Source: Candidatus Edwardsiibacteriota bacterium (GTDB taxonomy: Bacteria; Edwardsbacteria; AC1; EtOH8). From it: a stretch of 40,073 nucleotides of DNA. Positions 15,863 to 23,358 of the stretch are shown in pieces (position 1 is the first letter of the stretch; each line of letters begins with the position of its first letter). The DNA is taken from contig JALOPJ010000006.1 of NCBI GenBank assembly GCA_025453955.1, positions 1 through 40,073 on the forward strand, written 5' to 3'. The notes beneath the pieces were generated by a model, which saw only the letters and a program-made list of their open reading frames with translations, did no database searches and was not told the origin of the DNA. Position numbers and translations under genes: made by a program.

Positions 15863-17504
15863 TCTCTCGATCATCATCGTCAGCTTCAACGTGCGGCAGC
15901 TGCTGGCAGACTGCTTGATCTCGATCCTTGAGGCCTGCCCTGATCCGGTGCCCGAGGTGATCGTAGTCGACAACGCCTCGTCCGACGGGTCGGCGCGGAT
16001 GGTGCGGGAGCGATTCCCGCAGGTCGTCCTGATCGCGAACACGGAGAACGTCGGGTTCGCCCGGGCCAACAACCAGGGGTATGCGGTGTCGCACGGTGAG
16101 TATGTCCTGCTGCTCAATCCGGACACGGTGGTCAAGCCCGGCGCGGTACAAACCGTCCTGGGGTTCATGGAAACCGCGCCCGATGCTGGCGTGGCCTCCT
16201 GCCGCCTGTTGAATCCCGACGGCAGCCTGCAGCGGTCGATCCGCAGCCTGCCGACCGTGCGCGAGCACCTGTTGAAGGCCGTGTTCCTTGACAGGATCGT
16301 ACTGCCTGAAAACCGCAAGGAAACGTATTACCGGGGCGAACCGTTCATTATCGGGTATCCGATGGGCGCCTTCATGATGGTGCGTCGCGCGGCGCTGGGC
16401 GGCGGGACTCTGCTCGACGACCGATACTTCATGTACTCCGAGGAGAAGGACCTGGCACTGCGGCTCAAGCAGCGCGGTTACGGCTGTTGGTTCGTCCCGG
16501 GCGCCGGGATCGTCCATGTCGGCGGACAGAGCACGGGACAGGCGCCGGTCGCGATGTTCCTGGAGCTGCAAAAAAGCCAGATCATCTACTTCCGCGGGAA
16601 TTACCGGGGGATCTACCGCGACCTGTTGGTCTGGTCCTATTGGCTGTACCTGGTGACCAGCACCCTGGGGGCAGGGTTGCTGGCCCATACCGAACATGGC
16701 CGTCACCGCCTGCGACTGTTCGCCGCCGCCCTGTGGCAGTACCCCCGTGAAGCCTGGCGGTCGCTGTACCGGCCCCGGTGGTCGGCGTTCCTCGGCCGGC
16801 TGGGCAGCACGGCGCAGATGGTGTACACGTCGTTCGCATCGGGAACGGTCCGTCTGTCCATCGATAACACGGAACGATCACGGCAGTACTATTCGTTCTT
16901 CACCTCGCGGCACCCCCGATATCCGCTGATCCGCAATAAGACGGTCGGCGTGGCGTTGCTGCGGCTGCCCGAATCGTTCGACGAATACATCTCCGGCCGA
17001 CGGCGCGAATACCTGCGGCGGATGCGGAACCGGGCGCAACGCGAAGGGTACCGGTTCGACCGCGTCGATCCCAATGGGCACATCGATGAGATACTGGATA
17101 TCAACCGATCGCTGCCCGTGCGCCAGGGGCGGCCGATGGACGCGGGGTATCTTGAGCGGCAGAAACTGGAGGAGTACTTTGCCGATAAAGCGCAGGTCTT
17201 CGCCGTATTGTCGCGGCAGGGCCGATTGCGCGCGTATGCATACGTTCCGGTGCTCGGCGACGTCTGTCTGTTCGACCGGCTGCTCGGTCACGCCGATGAC
17301 CTTGAGAAAGGAATCATGTACTTTCTGTTGAGCGATATCGTCAGGGCCATGATCGAAAAACGAAACGCAGCGGGCAGCCCCAACTGGGTCGAATATGATA
17401 CGTTCCTGGGCGGCAGCGACGGTATCCGGTTCTTCAAGGAGAAAATGGGCTTTTCCCCCCGCAACGTCCGATGGGTGATGGAGGACGCATCGGCGCGATC
17501 GTGA
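15831..17504 (+). CDS. Fusion: family 2 glycosyltransferase plus GNAT/FemAB-like domain
   Basis: The protein has 557 residues, about twice the length of a plain GT2. Residues 1-250 are a WbbL-type rhamnosyltransferase-like domain: LSIIIVSFNVRQLLADCL, VIVVDNASSDGSARMVRE, NVGFARANNQGYAV, LLLNPDTVVKPGAV and RYFMYSEEKDLALRLKQRG. A hydrophobic stretch near residue 270 follows. Residues about 330-555 are separate: LLRLPESFDEYISGRRREYL, a basic helix, VFAVLSRQGRLRAYAYVPVL and GSDGIRFFKEKMGFSPRNV. The ending matches the last helix-strand of GNAT/FemAB-like acyltransferases (F-K-x-K-x-G-F). One polypeptide may add a sugar and acylate it (inference). The start is GTG at 15831 or ATG at 15846; both overlap the upstream gene. 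The stop overlaps the next start as GTGA. Confidence 0.82.
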   Translation: MKNAGMPPLADLSIIIVSFNVRQLLADCLISILEACPDPVPEVIVVDNASSDGSARMVRERFPQVVLIANTENVGFARANNQGYAVSHGEYVLLLNPDTVVKPGAVQTVLGFMETAPDAGVASCRLLNPDGSLQRSIRSLPTVREHLLKAVFLDRIVLPENRKETYYRGEPFIIGYPMGAFMMVRRAALGGGTLLDDRYFMYSEEKDLALRLKQRGYGCWFVPGAGIVHVGGQSTGQAPVAMFLELQKSQIIYFRGNYRGIYRDLLVWSYWLYLVTSTLGAGLLAHTEHGRHRLRLFAAALWQYPREAWRSLYRPRWSAFLGRLGSTAQMVYTSFASGTVRLSIDNTERSRQYYSFFTSRHPRYPLIRNKTVGVALLRLPESFDEYISGRRREYLRRMRNRAQREGYRFDRVDPNGHIDEILDINRSLPVRQGRPMDAGYLERQKLEEYFADKAQVFAVLSRQGRLRAYAYVPVLGDVCLFDRLLGHADDLEKGIMYFLLSDIVRAMIEKRNAAGSPNWVEYDTFLGGSDGIRFFKEKMGFSPRNVRWVMEDASARS

Positions 17505-18163
17505 ACATAAAGGGGACGTTCCGTCCCGCCTACCGGGCGTTGCTCCGCGCTCTCGGCGCCACCCCGATGCAGAGAGCGTTGGCGGAACTGCGACGGCGCG
17601 GGTATGACCCGGCCGCGATGCGGTGCCTCGAGGTGTTCGGCGGGACCGGAGACATCCATTTATTGGATTATGCGCACAGGATTCGTGAGCTGACGATCTG
17701 GGAGATCGACAAAACAGCGGCGAGCAGGTTGCGGCAGCGGTTTCCCGCCGCAACGATCCAGACGGTCGACTCGCACAAGGAAGTCGAACGGCACGAAGGT
17801 CGATACGAGTTGATCGTGATCGACAACCCGATGTCGACGTATGGGCCATGGTGCGAGCACTTCGGGCTGTTCCCGGACGTCTTTCGCTTGGCGGCGGACC
17901 GTGCGGTCATGATGGTAGCCGTGATCCCGGACGCCGATGCCGGGGCGCGATCGGCGTATCCGTACCTGTTCAACCGTTCACAGCTGGAGGAACGGAGGCG
18001 TTTCTACCGCGCCGGCGATCCCGAGCATGTACCGTTCGATTCGATGGTGAAGATCTATGCGGAGCATGCCGAGTCCGCCGGATTGTCGATTGACTGGTGG
18101 TTCTCGCAGCGGCGGACGCACATGCACTACCTGGTGCTGGGCCTATCACGGGCCACAGTATAG
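17501..18163 (+). CDS. Putative class I methyltransferase-like protein
   Basis: This 220-residue protein is read from the GTG at 17501, which forms a GTGA overlap with the upstream stop; an ATG at 17471 is the longer alternative. RCLEVFGGTGDIHLLDYA fits a SAM-binding glycine loop, and LTIWEIDKTAASRLRQRF supplies the acidic strand-2 end. YELIVIDNPMSTYGPW resembles the motif IV region. The remainder (EHVPFDSMVKIYAEHAESAG and RRTHMHYLVLGLSR) is not a family I recognise. The Rossmann-type nucleotide-binding fold is well supported; methyl transfer is the likeliest chemistry, by analogy with the five other methyltransferases here. Confidence 0.65.
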   Translation: MNIKGTFRPAYRALLRALGATPMQRALAELRRRGYDPAAMRCLEVFGGTGDIHLLDYAHRIRELTIWEIDKTAASRLRQRFPAATIQTVDSHKEVERHEGRYELIVIDNPMSTYGPWCEHFGLFPDVFRLAADRAVMMVAVIPDADAGARSAYPYLFNRSQLEERRRFYRAGDPEHVPFDSMVKIYAEHAESAGLSIDWWFSQRRTHMHYLVLGLSRATV

Positions 18164-18165
18164 TG

Positions 18166-19347
18166 ATGCTCTCCGGCCTCGACATCGTCTGCTTCGCGAC
18201 GGACTGGGACCAGGACCCGCTGTCCAAGCACCACATCATGCGGCGGCTGGCCGGGCCCAACCGGGTGCTGTGGGTGGACTCGATCGGCCTGCGGCGGCCG
18301 GCGCTGCGCGCCGGGGACGCCGCCCGCGCCGCCCGCAAGCTGCGGGCCTTCTGGGGCTCGCGGCTGCGGGAGGCCCTGCCCGGCCTGCACGTGCTGTCGC
18401 CGCTGGCCCTGCCCTACCACGGCAACCCGGCGGCCGACGCGGTCAACCGGATGCTGCTGTCGCGGCAGGTGCGCGCGGCCCTGCGCGGACTGGGCATGCG
18501 CCGCCCGGTGCTCTGGACGTTCCTGCCCAGCGCGGAACCGCTGGCCGGATCGCTGGGCGAGCGGCTGGTGGTCTACCACATCACCGACGACTTCACGCGG
18601 TTCGCCGGCCACCCGGCGGAGAACATCGAGCGGATGGAGCGGCGTCTGGTCGCGCGGGCGGACCTGGTGATCGCCTCGGCGCGGCGGCTGGCCCAGACCA
18701 AGGCGTACGGCGGGAAAACGGTCCACGTGGTGGGCCACGGCGTGGAGCACGCGCACTTCGCCCGGGCGCTGGCGATGGGGAGGGGGCAGCTGCCGCCGGA
18801 CATCGCGGCCCTGCCGCGGCCGCTGATCGGGTTCCACGGCGAGATCAACGACTGGATCGACACCGGCCTGCTGGCCGGGCTGGCCCGGGCCCGGCCGCAG
18901 TGGACCCTGGCGCTGGTCGGGAGGATCGCGGCGGAGGCGGGCGGCGTCGACCGGCTGCTGGGCCTGCCCAACGTCCGCTGGCTGGGGCAGAAACCGTTCG
19001 CCGAGCTGCCCGGCTACTGCGCGGCCTTCGACGTCGCGCTGATCCCGATGAAGCTGAACGAACTGACCCGCTCGGTCAATCCCCTCAAGCTGCGGGAGTA
19101 CCTGGCGGCCGGGGTGCCGGTGGTGTCGGCGCCGCTGCCCGAGGTGGGACCGTACGGCGACGTCGTCAGGTTCGCGGCCACCGCGCAGGACTACATCACC
19201 GCCATCGAGGAACTGCTGCAGCAGGACCGCGCGGCCATCGCTCCCACGCTCAGCGCCCGCGTGGCCGGCGAAAGCTGGGACGCCCGGACGGCGGAGATCG
19301 GCCGGCTGGTCGAGGCGGCGCTGGCGCGCAAGGAGATCCCGCAGTGA
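18166..19347 (+). CDS. GT4-like glycosyltransferase (TuaH-like family)
   Basis: The ATG at 18166 directly follows the previous stop and gives 393 residues. A GTG at 18163 is equally placed, and an ATG at 18097 lies inside the neighbour. The N-terminal domain has VCFATDWDQDPLSKHHIMRR, RVLWVDSIGLRRP and VVYHITDDFTRFAG. The C-terminal domain has PLIGFHGEINDWIDTGLLAG, NVRWLGQKPFAELPGYCAAF and NPLKLREYLAAGVPVVSAPL. These match the blocks of the protein at 9152-10300 one for one, so the two are paralogues within the locus. The family resembles TuaH of teichuronic-acid synthesis. The role is sugar transfer; the donor is unknown. The end overlaps the next gene as GTGA. Confidence 0.85.
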   Translation: MLSGLDIVCFATDWDQDPLSKHHIMRRLAGPNRVLWVDSIGLRRPALRAGDAARAARKLRAFWGSRLREALPGLHVLSPLALPYHGNPAADAVNRMLLSRQVRAALRGLGMRRPVLWTFLPSAEPLAGSLGERLVVYHITDDFTRFAGHPAENIERMERRLVARADLVIASARRLAQTKAYGGKTVHVVGHGVEHAHFARALAMGRGQLPPDIAALPRPLIGFHGEINDWIDTGLLAGLARARPQWTLALVGRIAAEAGGVDRLLGLPNVRWLGQKPFAELPGYCAAFDVALIPMKLNELTRSVNPLKLREYLAAGVPVVSAPLPEVGPYGDVVRFAATAQDYITAIEELLQQDRAAIAPTLSARVAGESWDARTAEIGRLVEAALARKEIPQ

Positions 19348-20573
19348 GCCGCGTCTTCCGCCACTGCGTGCCGGTCGTCATCGGCGTCTCGCTGCTGGCG
19401 CAGCTGGCGGCGGTGCGGCTGCGGGGCGCGTTCGAGCCGCGCTCGGTGCCGGTCGACTACCTGAACCGCTACCGGCCGCAGGCCGAGACGATCCTGGCCG
19501 GGGGCGGGATGCTGCTGCGCGGCGAGCCGCGCACGCCGCCGGCCTATCCGCTGGCATTGGCCGGCGCCATCGCCCTGTGCCGCGGGCACGGCGTCGGTCC
19601 CGATGCCGCGGCCCGGCTGCTCAATCTCGTCCTGATGGCGCTGGCCGCCGCGCTGCTGACGGCGGCGGTGCGCCGCGCGGTGGGTGAGCGGGCCGCGCTG
19701 TGCTCCGGGCTGGCGTTCGCCACCTACCCCTTCGCGGTCTATCTCGGCCTGGCGCCGGGGCCGGAGCCGCTGTACCTGTTCAGCCTGTCGCTCACCGCCT
19801 GGCTGATCGCCGCCACCATGGGGAGCAGTCCCTGGTGGGCGGCCGCGGCCGGTGCGCTGGCCGGCTACTCGATGCTGGTCAAGCCCATCGGCATCCTGCT
19901 GCCGTTGTTCTACGCCGCGGCATACCTGATGATGGGTCGTCAGGACCGGGGCCCGGGTTCGAGATACGCCCGGCCGGCGCTGGTGCTGGCCGCCGCGGCG
20001 CTGGCGGTGCTGCCATGGCAGGTCTACCTGCGGCAGCACGATATCCGCAACGTGCTGCTGTCATCGCTGGGCGGCGCCACGGCGTACGAGGGCTGGACCT
20101 ACGGGCTGGCGGCCGGCGCGGGCGGGGACCGGGCGGACCTGCCGGCCGACGTGATCGCGCTGATGGGCCGGATCGCCGGCGAGGGGAAGGATGCATCGCT
20201 CACCCGGCTCTTCGGCGTGGTCGCCCGGAAGGGATCCGAGCGGCCGGCGGCCTTCGCCAAGCTGGCGGCGCTGAAGCTGGTCCGCCCCTGGTTCGGCACC
20301 GACGAGCAATGGCACGAACGGACCATCGCGCTGGTGCAGGCCCTGTATCTCCTGGCCGCGGTCGCAGGCCTTGTCCTGTGGCTCGGGAGCAGGAACGGCC
20401 GTGCGCTGATGGCGCCATTGGCCGCGATCATGCTGTGCCACTGGCTGATGGCCTTCGCCACGATGTCGATCCTGCGCTACATGATGCCGATGTCGTTCCT
20501 GCTCGCCGTATGCATCGGCGTGCTGGCCGGCCGGATATGGCCCGGACGGCGGGCGGATGCGGTCCATGCCTGA
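19344..20573 (+). CDS. GT39-like membrane glycosyltransferase
   Basis: The protein has 409 residues from the GTG at 19344, chosen because it overlaps the previous stop as GTGA. About nine hydrophobic segments can be read. The first loop carries PVDYLNRYRPQAETILAGGG and GEPRTPPAYPLALAGAI, the pattern (acidic residue, then a P-x-Y-P turn) of the GT39/ArnT-PMT superfamily, which transfers sugars from polyprenyl-phosphate donors at the periplasmic face. FAVYLGLAPGPEPLYLFSLS and YSMLVKPIGILLPLFYAA match the later conserved helices. It would add a side branch after flipping. No cognate dolichol- or undecaprenyl-phosphate sugar synthase can be identified with certainty here; one of the GT2 proteins might serve. 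Confidence 0.8.
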   Translation: MSRVFRHCVPVVIGVSLLAQLAAVRLRGAFEPRSVPVDYLNRYRPQAETILAGGGMLLRGEPRTPPAYPLALAGAIALCRGHGVGPDAAARLLNLVLMALAAALLTAAVRRAVGERAALCSGLAFATYPFAVYLGLAPGPEPLYLFSLSLTAWLIAATMGSSPWWAAAAGALAGYSMLVKPIGILLPLFYAAAYLMMGRQDRGPGSRYARPALVLAAAALAVLPWQVYLRQHDIRNVLLSSLGGATAYEGWTYGLAAGAGGDRADLPADVIALMGRIAGEGKDASLTRLFGVVARKGSERPAAFAKLAALKLVRPWFGTDEQWHERTIALVQALYLLAAVAGLVLWLGSRNGRALMAPLAAIMLCHWLMAFATMSILRYMMPMSFLLAVCIGVLAGRIWPGRRADAVHA

Positions 20574-21651
20574 ACGCTTCGTCTCCATCATCATCCCGGT
20601 GCGCAACGAGGCCGCGCATATCGCCCGCTGCCTGGACTCGGTGCTGGCGCAGGACCTGGCCGGGATCGGGCACGAGGTGCTGGTCGTGGACGGGATGTCC
20701 GATGACGGCACCCTGAAAACGATTTCGGAATACGAAGGCAGAATACAGCAGTTACGAGTGCTCGACAATCCCAAGCGGGGCGTGGCGGCGGGGAGGAACC
20801 TCGGGATAAAAGCGGCGCGGGGCGATGTCCTGGTGATGCTGGACGCCCATGCCCGCTATGCGGCGGACTACGTCAAGCGCTGCCTGGAGGTCATGCAGAA
20901 GACCGGCGCGGCCAACGTGGGCGGACCGGCGGTGGCCCTGCCGGGAGGGAGGTCAGCCATGGCGCAGGCCATCGCCCTGGCCCACCGCAGCCCGTTCGGG
21001 CTGGGCGCCGGGCAGTTCCGGAACCCGCGGGCCGAGGGGTTCGTGGAGACGGTGTGGCCGGGATGTTTCAGGCGCGAGGTGTTCGAAAAAGCCGGGTCCA
21101 TCGACCAGCGGCGCTCCCGCACCGAGGACCTGGAGTTCAACGCCAGGCTGCGGGCCGCGGGATTCACCATCTACTTGTCGCCGCTGATCAGGGCCTGGTA
21201 TTATTGCCGGACGACGCTGGGCGGGACCTGGCGCCAGCGCTGGGCCGACGGGTACGAGATCACGCGTTTCCTGCCGGACAACCCGGCGGCGCCGAAACCG
21301 CGACATTTCGTCCCGCTGGTGTTCGTCTCGGGCCTGCTGCTTTCCGGCGCCGCGGCGCTGCTGCTGCCGGGGCGGTCGCCCTGGGCGCCCCTGGCGACGA
21401 TTGTCTTTTGGTCGATCGTGGGGGCGTACTTTTCGGCTTCGCTGTACTTTGCCGCTCGCTCGGCCTGCCTAGTCACACGATCGTACAACAATTGTGCCCC
21501 AATGGTCACACAATCGCATGACAATAGTGACGTCGCCATGCTCCGCATCGCAGTATTGCTTCCGGTGGTCTTCGCCACGCTGCATTTTTCCTATGGCCTG
21601 GGCTCGCTGTGGGGGTTGGCGACGCTGCCGTTCGTTTCCCACAGGACTTGA
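20557..21651 (+). CDS. Family 2 glycosyltransferase with membrane tail (ExoA-like)
   Basis: The 364-residue protein starts at the ATG at 20557 or, three codons later, at 20566; both overlap the upstream stop. FVSIIIPVRNEAAHIARCLD, EVLVVDGMSDDGTLKTIS, RNLGIKAARGDVLVMLDAHA and RTEDLEFNARLRAAGF are the GT-A motifs. The C-terminus has hydrophobic segments (HFVPLVFVSGLLLSGAAALL, then IVFWSIVGAYFSASLYFAA, then LLPVVFATLHFSYGLGSLWG), as in ExoA-type membrane-bound GT2 enzymes of succinoglycan loci. Between the last two, about 20 hydrophilic residues (VTRSYNNCAPM and VTQSHDNSDVA) are encoded by an 11-bp repeat array and look like a later insertion. This is the last gene of the overlapping chain. Confidence 0.86.
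   Translation: MRSMPERFVSIIIPVRNEAAHIARCLDSVLAQDLAGIGHEVLVVDGMSDDGTLKTISEYEGRIQQLRVLDNPKRGVAAGRNLGIKAARGDVLVMLDAHARYAADYVKRCLEVMQKTGAANVGGPAVALPGGRSAMAQAIALAHRSPFGLGAGQFRNPRAEGFVETVWPGCFRREVFEKAGSIDQRRSRTEDLEFNARLRAAGFTIYLSPLIRAWYYCRTTLGGTWRQRWADGYEITRFLPDNPAAPKPRHFVPLVFVSGLLLSGAAALLLPGRSPWAPLATIVFWSIVGAYFSASLYFAARSACLVTRSYNNCAPMVTQSHDNSDVAMLRIAVLLPVVFATLHFSYGLGSLWGLATLPFVSHRT
21478..21532. repeat. 11-bp phased CAAT array inside a glycosyltransferase gene
   Basis: CGAT at 21478, then CAAT at 21489, 21500, 21511 and 21522 recur exactly every 11 bp; the intervening seven bases vary but often contain GT two bases on. Three periods (33 bp) equal eleven codons, so the reading frame stays open and the peptide VTRSYNNCAPM is followed by the similar VTQSHDNSDVA. 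Local base composition is clearly lower in GC than the flanking gene. Confidence 0.7.
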
Positions 21652-21676
21652 CTGCACAGAGGACGTGGCTGCTGGT

Positions 21677-21780
21677 GTCATTCCCGAATAGTCGGGAGCC
21701 CGTTCACACAAAGCATGCCCTGAGCGGTGCCGAAGGGACGCGAAGACGCGAAGTACCTGACGGAATTCTAACCTGGATCC
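21677..21780. repeat. Dispersed repeat of about 105 bp, copy A
   Basis: The stretch from GTCATTCCCGAATAGTCGGG to CCTGGATCC is repeated with about fifteen differences at 23172-23276. The central block GCATGCCCTGAGCGGTGCCG and the following GAAGGGACGCGAAGACGCG are identical. It lies in the 322-bp spacer between the last polysaccharide glycosyltransferase and wecB, a spacer with no credible gene on either strand. The repeat has no transposase and no clear terminal inverted repeats. Confidence 0.85.
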
Positions 21781-21800
21781 TGGTCGAGCCGGGGATGACA
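21772..21800. repeat. 29-bp CCTGGATCC...GGGGATGACA element, copy 1
   Basis: It reads CCTGGATCCTGGTCGAGCC then GGGGATGACA. It overlaps the tail of the larger repeat copy A. A near-identical element follows at 21828-21857 and a weaker one at 21935-21963. The inner bases CCNGGTCGAGCCGGG have partial dyad symmetry, so a transcript could form a short hairpin. Confidence 0.7.
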
Positions 21801-21827
21801 ACCAAGCAACGTTCCATCCACTATAGG

Positions 21828-21857
21828 CCTGGATCCCCGGTCGAGCCAGGAATGACA
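21828..21857. repeat. 30-bp CCTGGATCC...GGAATGACA element, copy 2
   Basis: It reads CCTGGATCCCCGGTCGAGCC then AGGAATGACA, differing from copy 1 by a few bases and one inserted C. It is separated from copy 1 by 27 bp of unrelated sequence. Confidence 0.7.
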
Positions 21858-21934
21858 CCATGGTAGTAATACTCCAACGGCATTGAATGGCGAACGGACA
21901 AAAATAATCCGTGCAAATCTGTGGATAAAAAGAA

Positions 21935-21963
21935 CCTGGCCCCCGGCAACGACGGGGATGACG
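21935..21963. repeat. Degenerate third copy of the 30-bp element
   Basis: It reads CCTGGCCCCCGGCAACGACG then GGGATGACG, keeping the CCTGG start and GGGGATGAC end. It ends 10 bp before the wecB ATG, so it would be part of that gene's untranslated leader. No classical Shine-Dalgarno is visible apart from GAAAGCGAAA. Confidence 0.5.
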
Positions 21964-21973
21964 AGAAAGCGAA

Positions 21974-23218
21974 ATGGAACGATCGCACAAGGTAATCCTG
22001 GTCGGCGGGGCGCGGCCCAACTTCCCCAAGCTGGCGCCGCTGCTGCGGGCGCTGGCCGGCCTGCCCGCCGCGGTGCGGCCGCGCGTCGTCACGGTCCACA
22101 CCGGCCAGCACTACGACGAGCTGCTGTCGCGGGTGTTCTTCCGCCAGCTGGGCATGCCCCGGGCCGACCACCACCTCGGCGCGGGCTCGGGCACGCACGC
22201 CCAGCAGAGCGCCGCGGTGCTGGCCGCGTTCGAGCGGGTGCTGCAGCAGGAGCGGCCGTCGCTGGTGGTCGTGGTGGGCGACGTCAACTCCACCATGGCG
22301 GCGGCTCTGGCGGCCGTCAAGCTGCACGTGCCCGTGGCGCACGTCGAGGCCGGCCTGCGCAGCTTCGACCGCACCATGCCCGAGGAGATCAACCGGGTGG
22401 TGACCGACCACCTGGCCGACCTGCTGTTCACCCACTGCGCCGACGCCAACGACAACCTGCGGCGCGAGGGGATCGCCGCGGCCAAGGTGCACTACGCCGG
22501 CAACGTGATGATCGACTCGCTGCGCGCCGGGCTGGCCGCGGCGCGGCGGCGGCCGCTGCTGGGGCGGCTGGGGCTGGAGCGGGCGGGGACGGTGCGGCCC
22601 TACGCGCTGGCGACCCTGCACCGGCCGGCCAACGTCGACGACAGGGCGGCGCTGTCCGGGATCGTGGCCGCGCTGGCGGGGATCGCGAAGGAAATGCCGG
22701 TGCTGTGGCCGGCGCATCCGCGCGCGCAGGCCAGCCTGAAGCGCTTCGGTTTGCTGCGGCGCTTGTGCCACACAAAAATCACCAGATCGGATATTGGGCC
22801 CGATGGATTATATTTGATGGATCCATTGGGGTATCTCGATTTCATCAAGGCGGAGATGTGCGCGGCCTGCGTCTTCACCGATTCCGGCGGGGTGCAGGAG
22901 GAGACGACGTGGCTGGGCGTGCCCTGCTTCACGGTACGCCCGGGCACCGAGCGGCCGGTGACGATCGCGCTGGGCACCAACCGCATGGCCGGCGTCAGCA
23001 CGGCGTCGATCCTCAGGGCCTGGCGGGCATGGCGCAAGCGGCATGCCCCGGCGCCGGCCCGTTCGCCCGGGGCGCTCGCCCGGTGCCGGATCCCCGGGTG
23101 GGACGGCCGGGCGGCGCAGCGGATCGCGGCGGCGATCGCGCGGTACCTGGACAAGGACTCGGCACCGTCCCGTCATTCCCGAGTAGTCGGAGGCCCTTTC
23201 ACACGAAGCATGCCCTGA
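21974..23218 (+). CDS. wecB: UDP-N-acetylglucosamine 2-epimerase (non-hydrolysing)
   Basis: This 414-residue enzyme interconverts UDP-GlcNAc and UDP-ManNAc, supplying an amino sugar for the glycan. The family is evident from VGGARPNFPKLAPLLRAL, VVTVHTGQHYDELLS, VVVVGDVNSTMAAALAAVKL, VAHVEAGLRSFDRTMPEEIN (active-site acidic and histidine region), VYAGN-like HYAGNVMIDSLR, LATLHRPANVDD, and FTDSGGVQEETTWLGVPCFT with the following RPGTERPVT. The substrate-binding residues I can recognise are all present. The last 15 residues (from about 400) are encoded by dispersed repeat copy B, which has replaced or extended the natural end. A typical family member ends near the RIAAAIARYL helix seen just before. 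Confidence 0.9.
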   Translation: MERSHKVILVGGARPNFPKLAPLLRALAGLPAAVRPRVVTVHTGQHYDELLSRVFFRQLGMPRADHHLGAGSGTHAQQSAAVLAAFERVLQQERPSLVVVVGDVNSTMAAALAAVKLHVPVAHVEAGLRSFDRTMPEEINRVVTDHLADLLFTHCADANDNLRREGIAAAKVHYAGNVMIDSLRAGLAAARRRPLLGRLGLERAGTVRPYALATLHRPANVDDRAALSGIVAALAGIAKEMPVLWPAHPRAQASLKRFGLLRRLCHTKITRSDIGPDGLYLMDPLGYLDFIKAEMCAACVFTDSGGVQEETTWLGVPCFTVRPGTERPVTIALGTNRMAGVSTASILRAWRAWRKRHAPAPARSPGALARCRIPGWDGRAAQRIAAAIARYLDKDSAPSRHSRVVGGPFTRSMP

Positions 23219-23276
23219 GCGGTGCCGAAGGGACGCGAAGACGCGGAGAACCTGATGGAGAATACAACCTGGATCC
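23172..23276. repeat. Dispersed repeat of about 105 bp, copy B
   Basis: It is in the same orientation as copy A at 21677-21780, so the two form direct repeats about 1.5 kb apart around wecB. The first 47 bp lie inside the wecB reading frame and provide its stop codon. The rest is intergenic and ends 20 bp before the promoter at 23296. Confidence 0.85.
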
Positions 23277-23295
23277 CCGGGAGCGCATTTCCCAC

Positions 23296-23325
23296 TTGAC
23301 ACGACCCGCGCCGGTTGTCTATACT
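23296..23325 (+). promoter_or_regulatory. Sigma70-type promoter for the initiating transferase gene
   Basis: A perfect -35 box TTGACA at 23296-23301 is followed after 18 bp by TATACT at 23320-23325, five of six matches to TATAAT. A transcript would start near 23332 and reach the ATG at 23359 with a leader of under 30 bases. It lies between repeat copy B and the coding region, so this promoter could drive the precursor genes independently of the long upstream operon. Confidence 0.75.
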
Positions 23326-23358
23326 CGAACGGAACACAATGTCATCCCGCAACGTAGT

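Noticed and set aside
21652-21973. Small open frames in the spacer before wecB
   Set aside because: They are made of dispersed repeat sequence, lack ribosome sites, and appear in both strands.
21883-23358. Upstream extension of the WecA-like frame
   Set aside because: It runs through repeats and antisense-quality sequence of wecB; promoter position and family length support the ATG at 23359.
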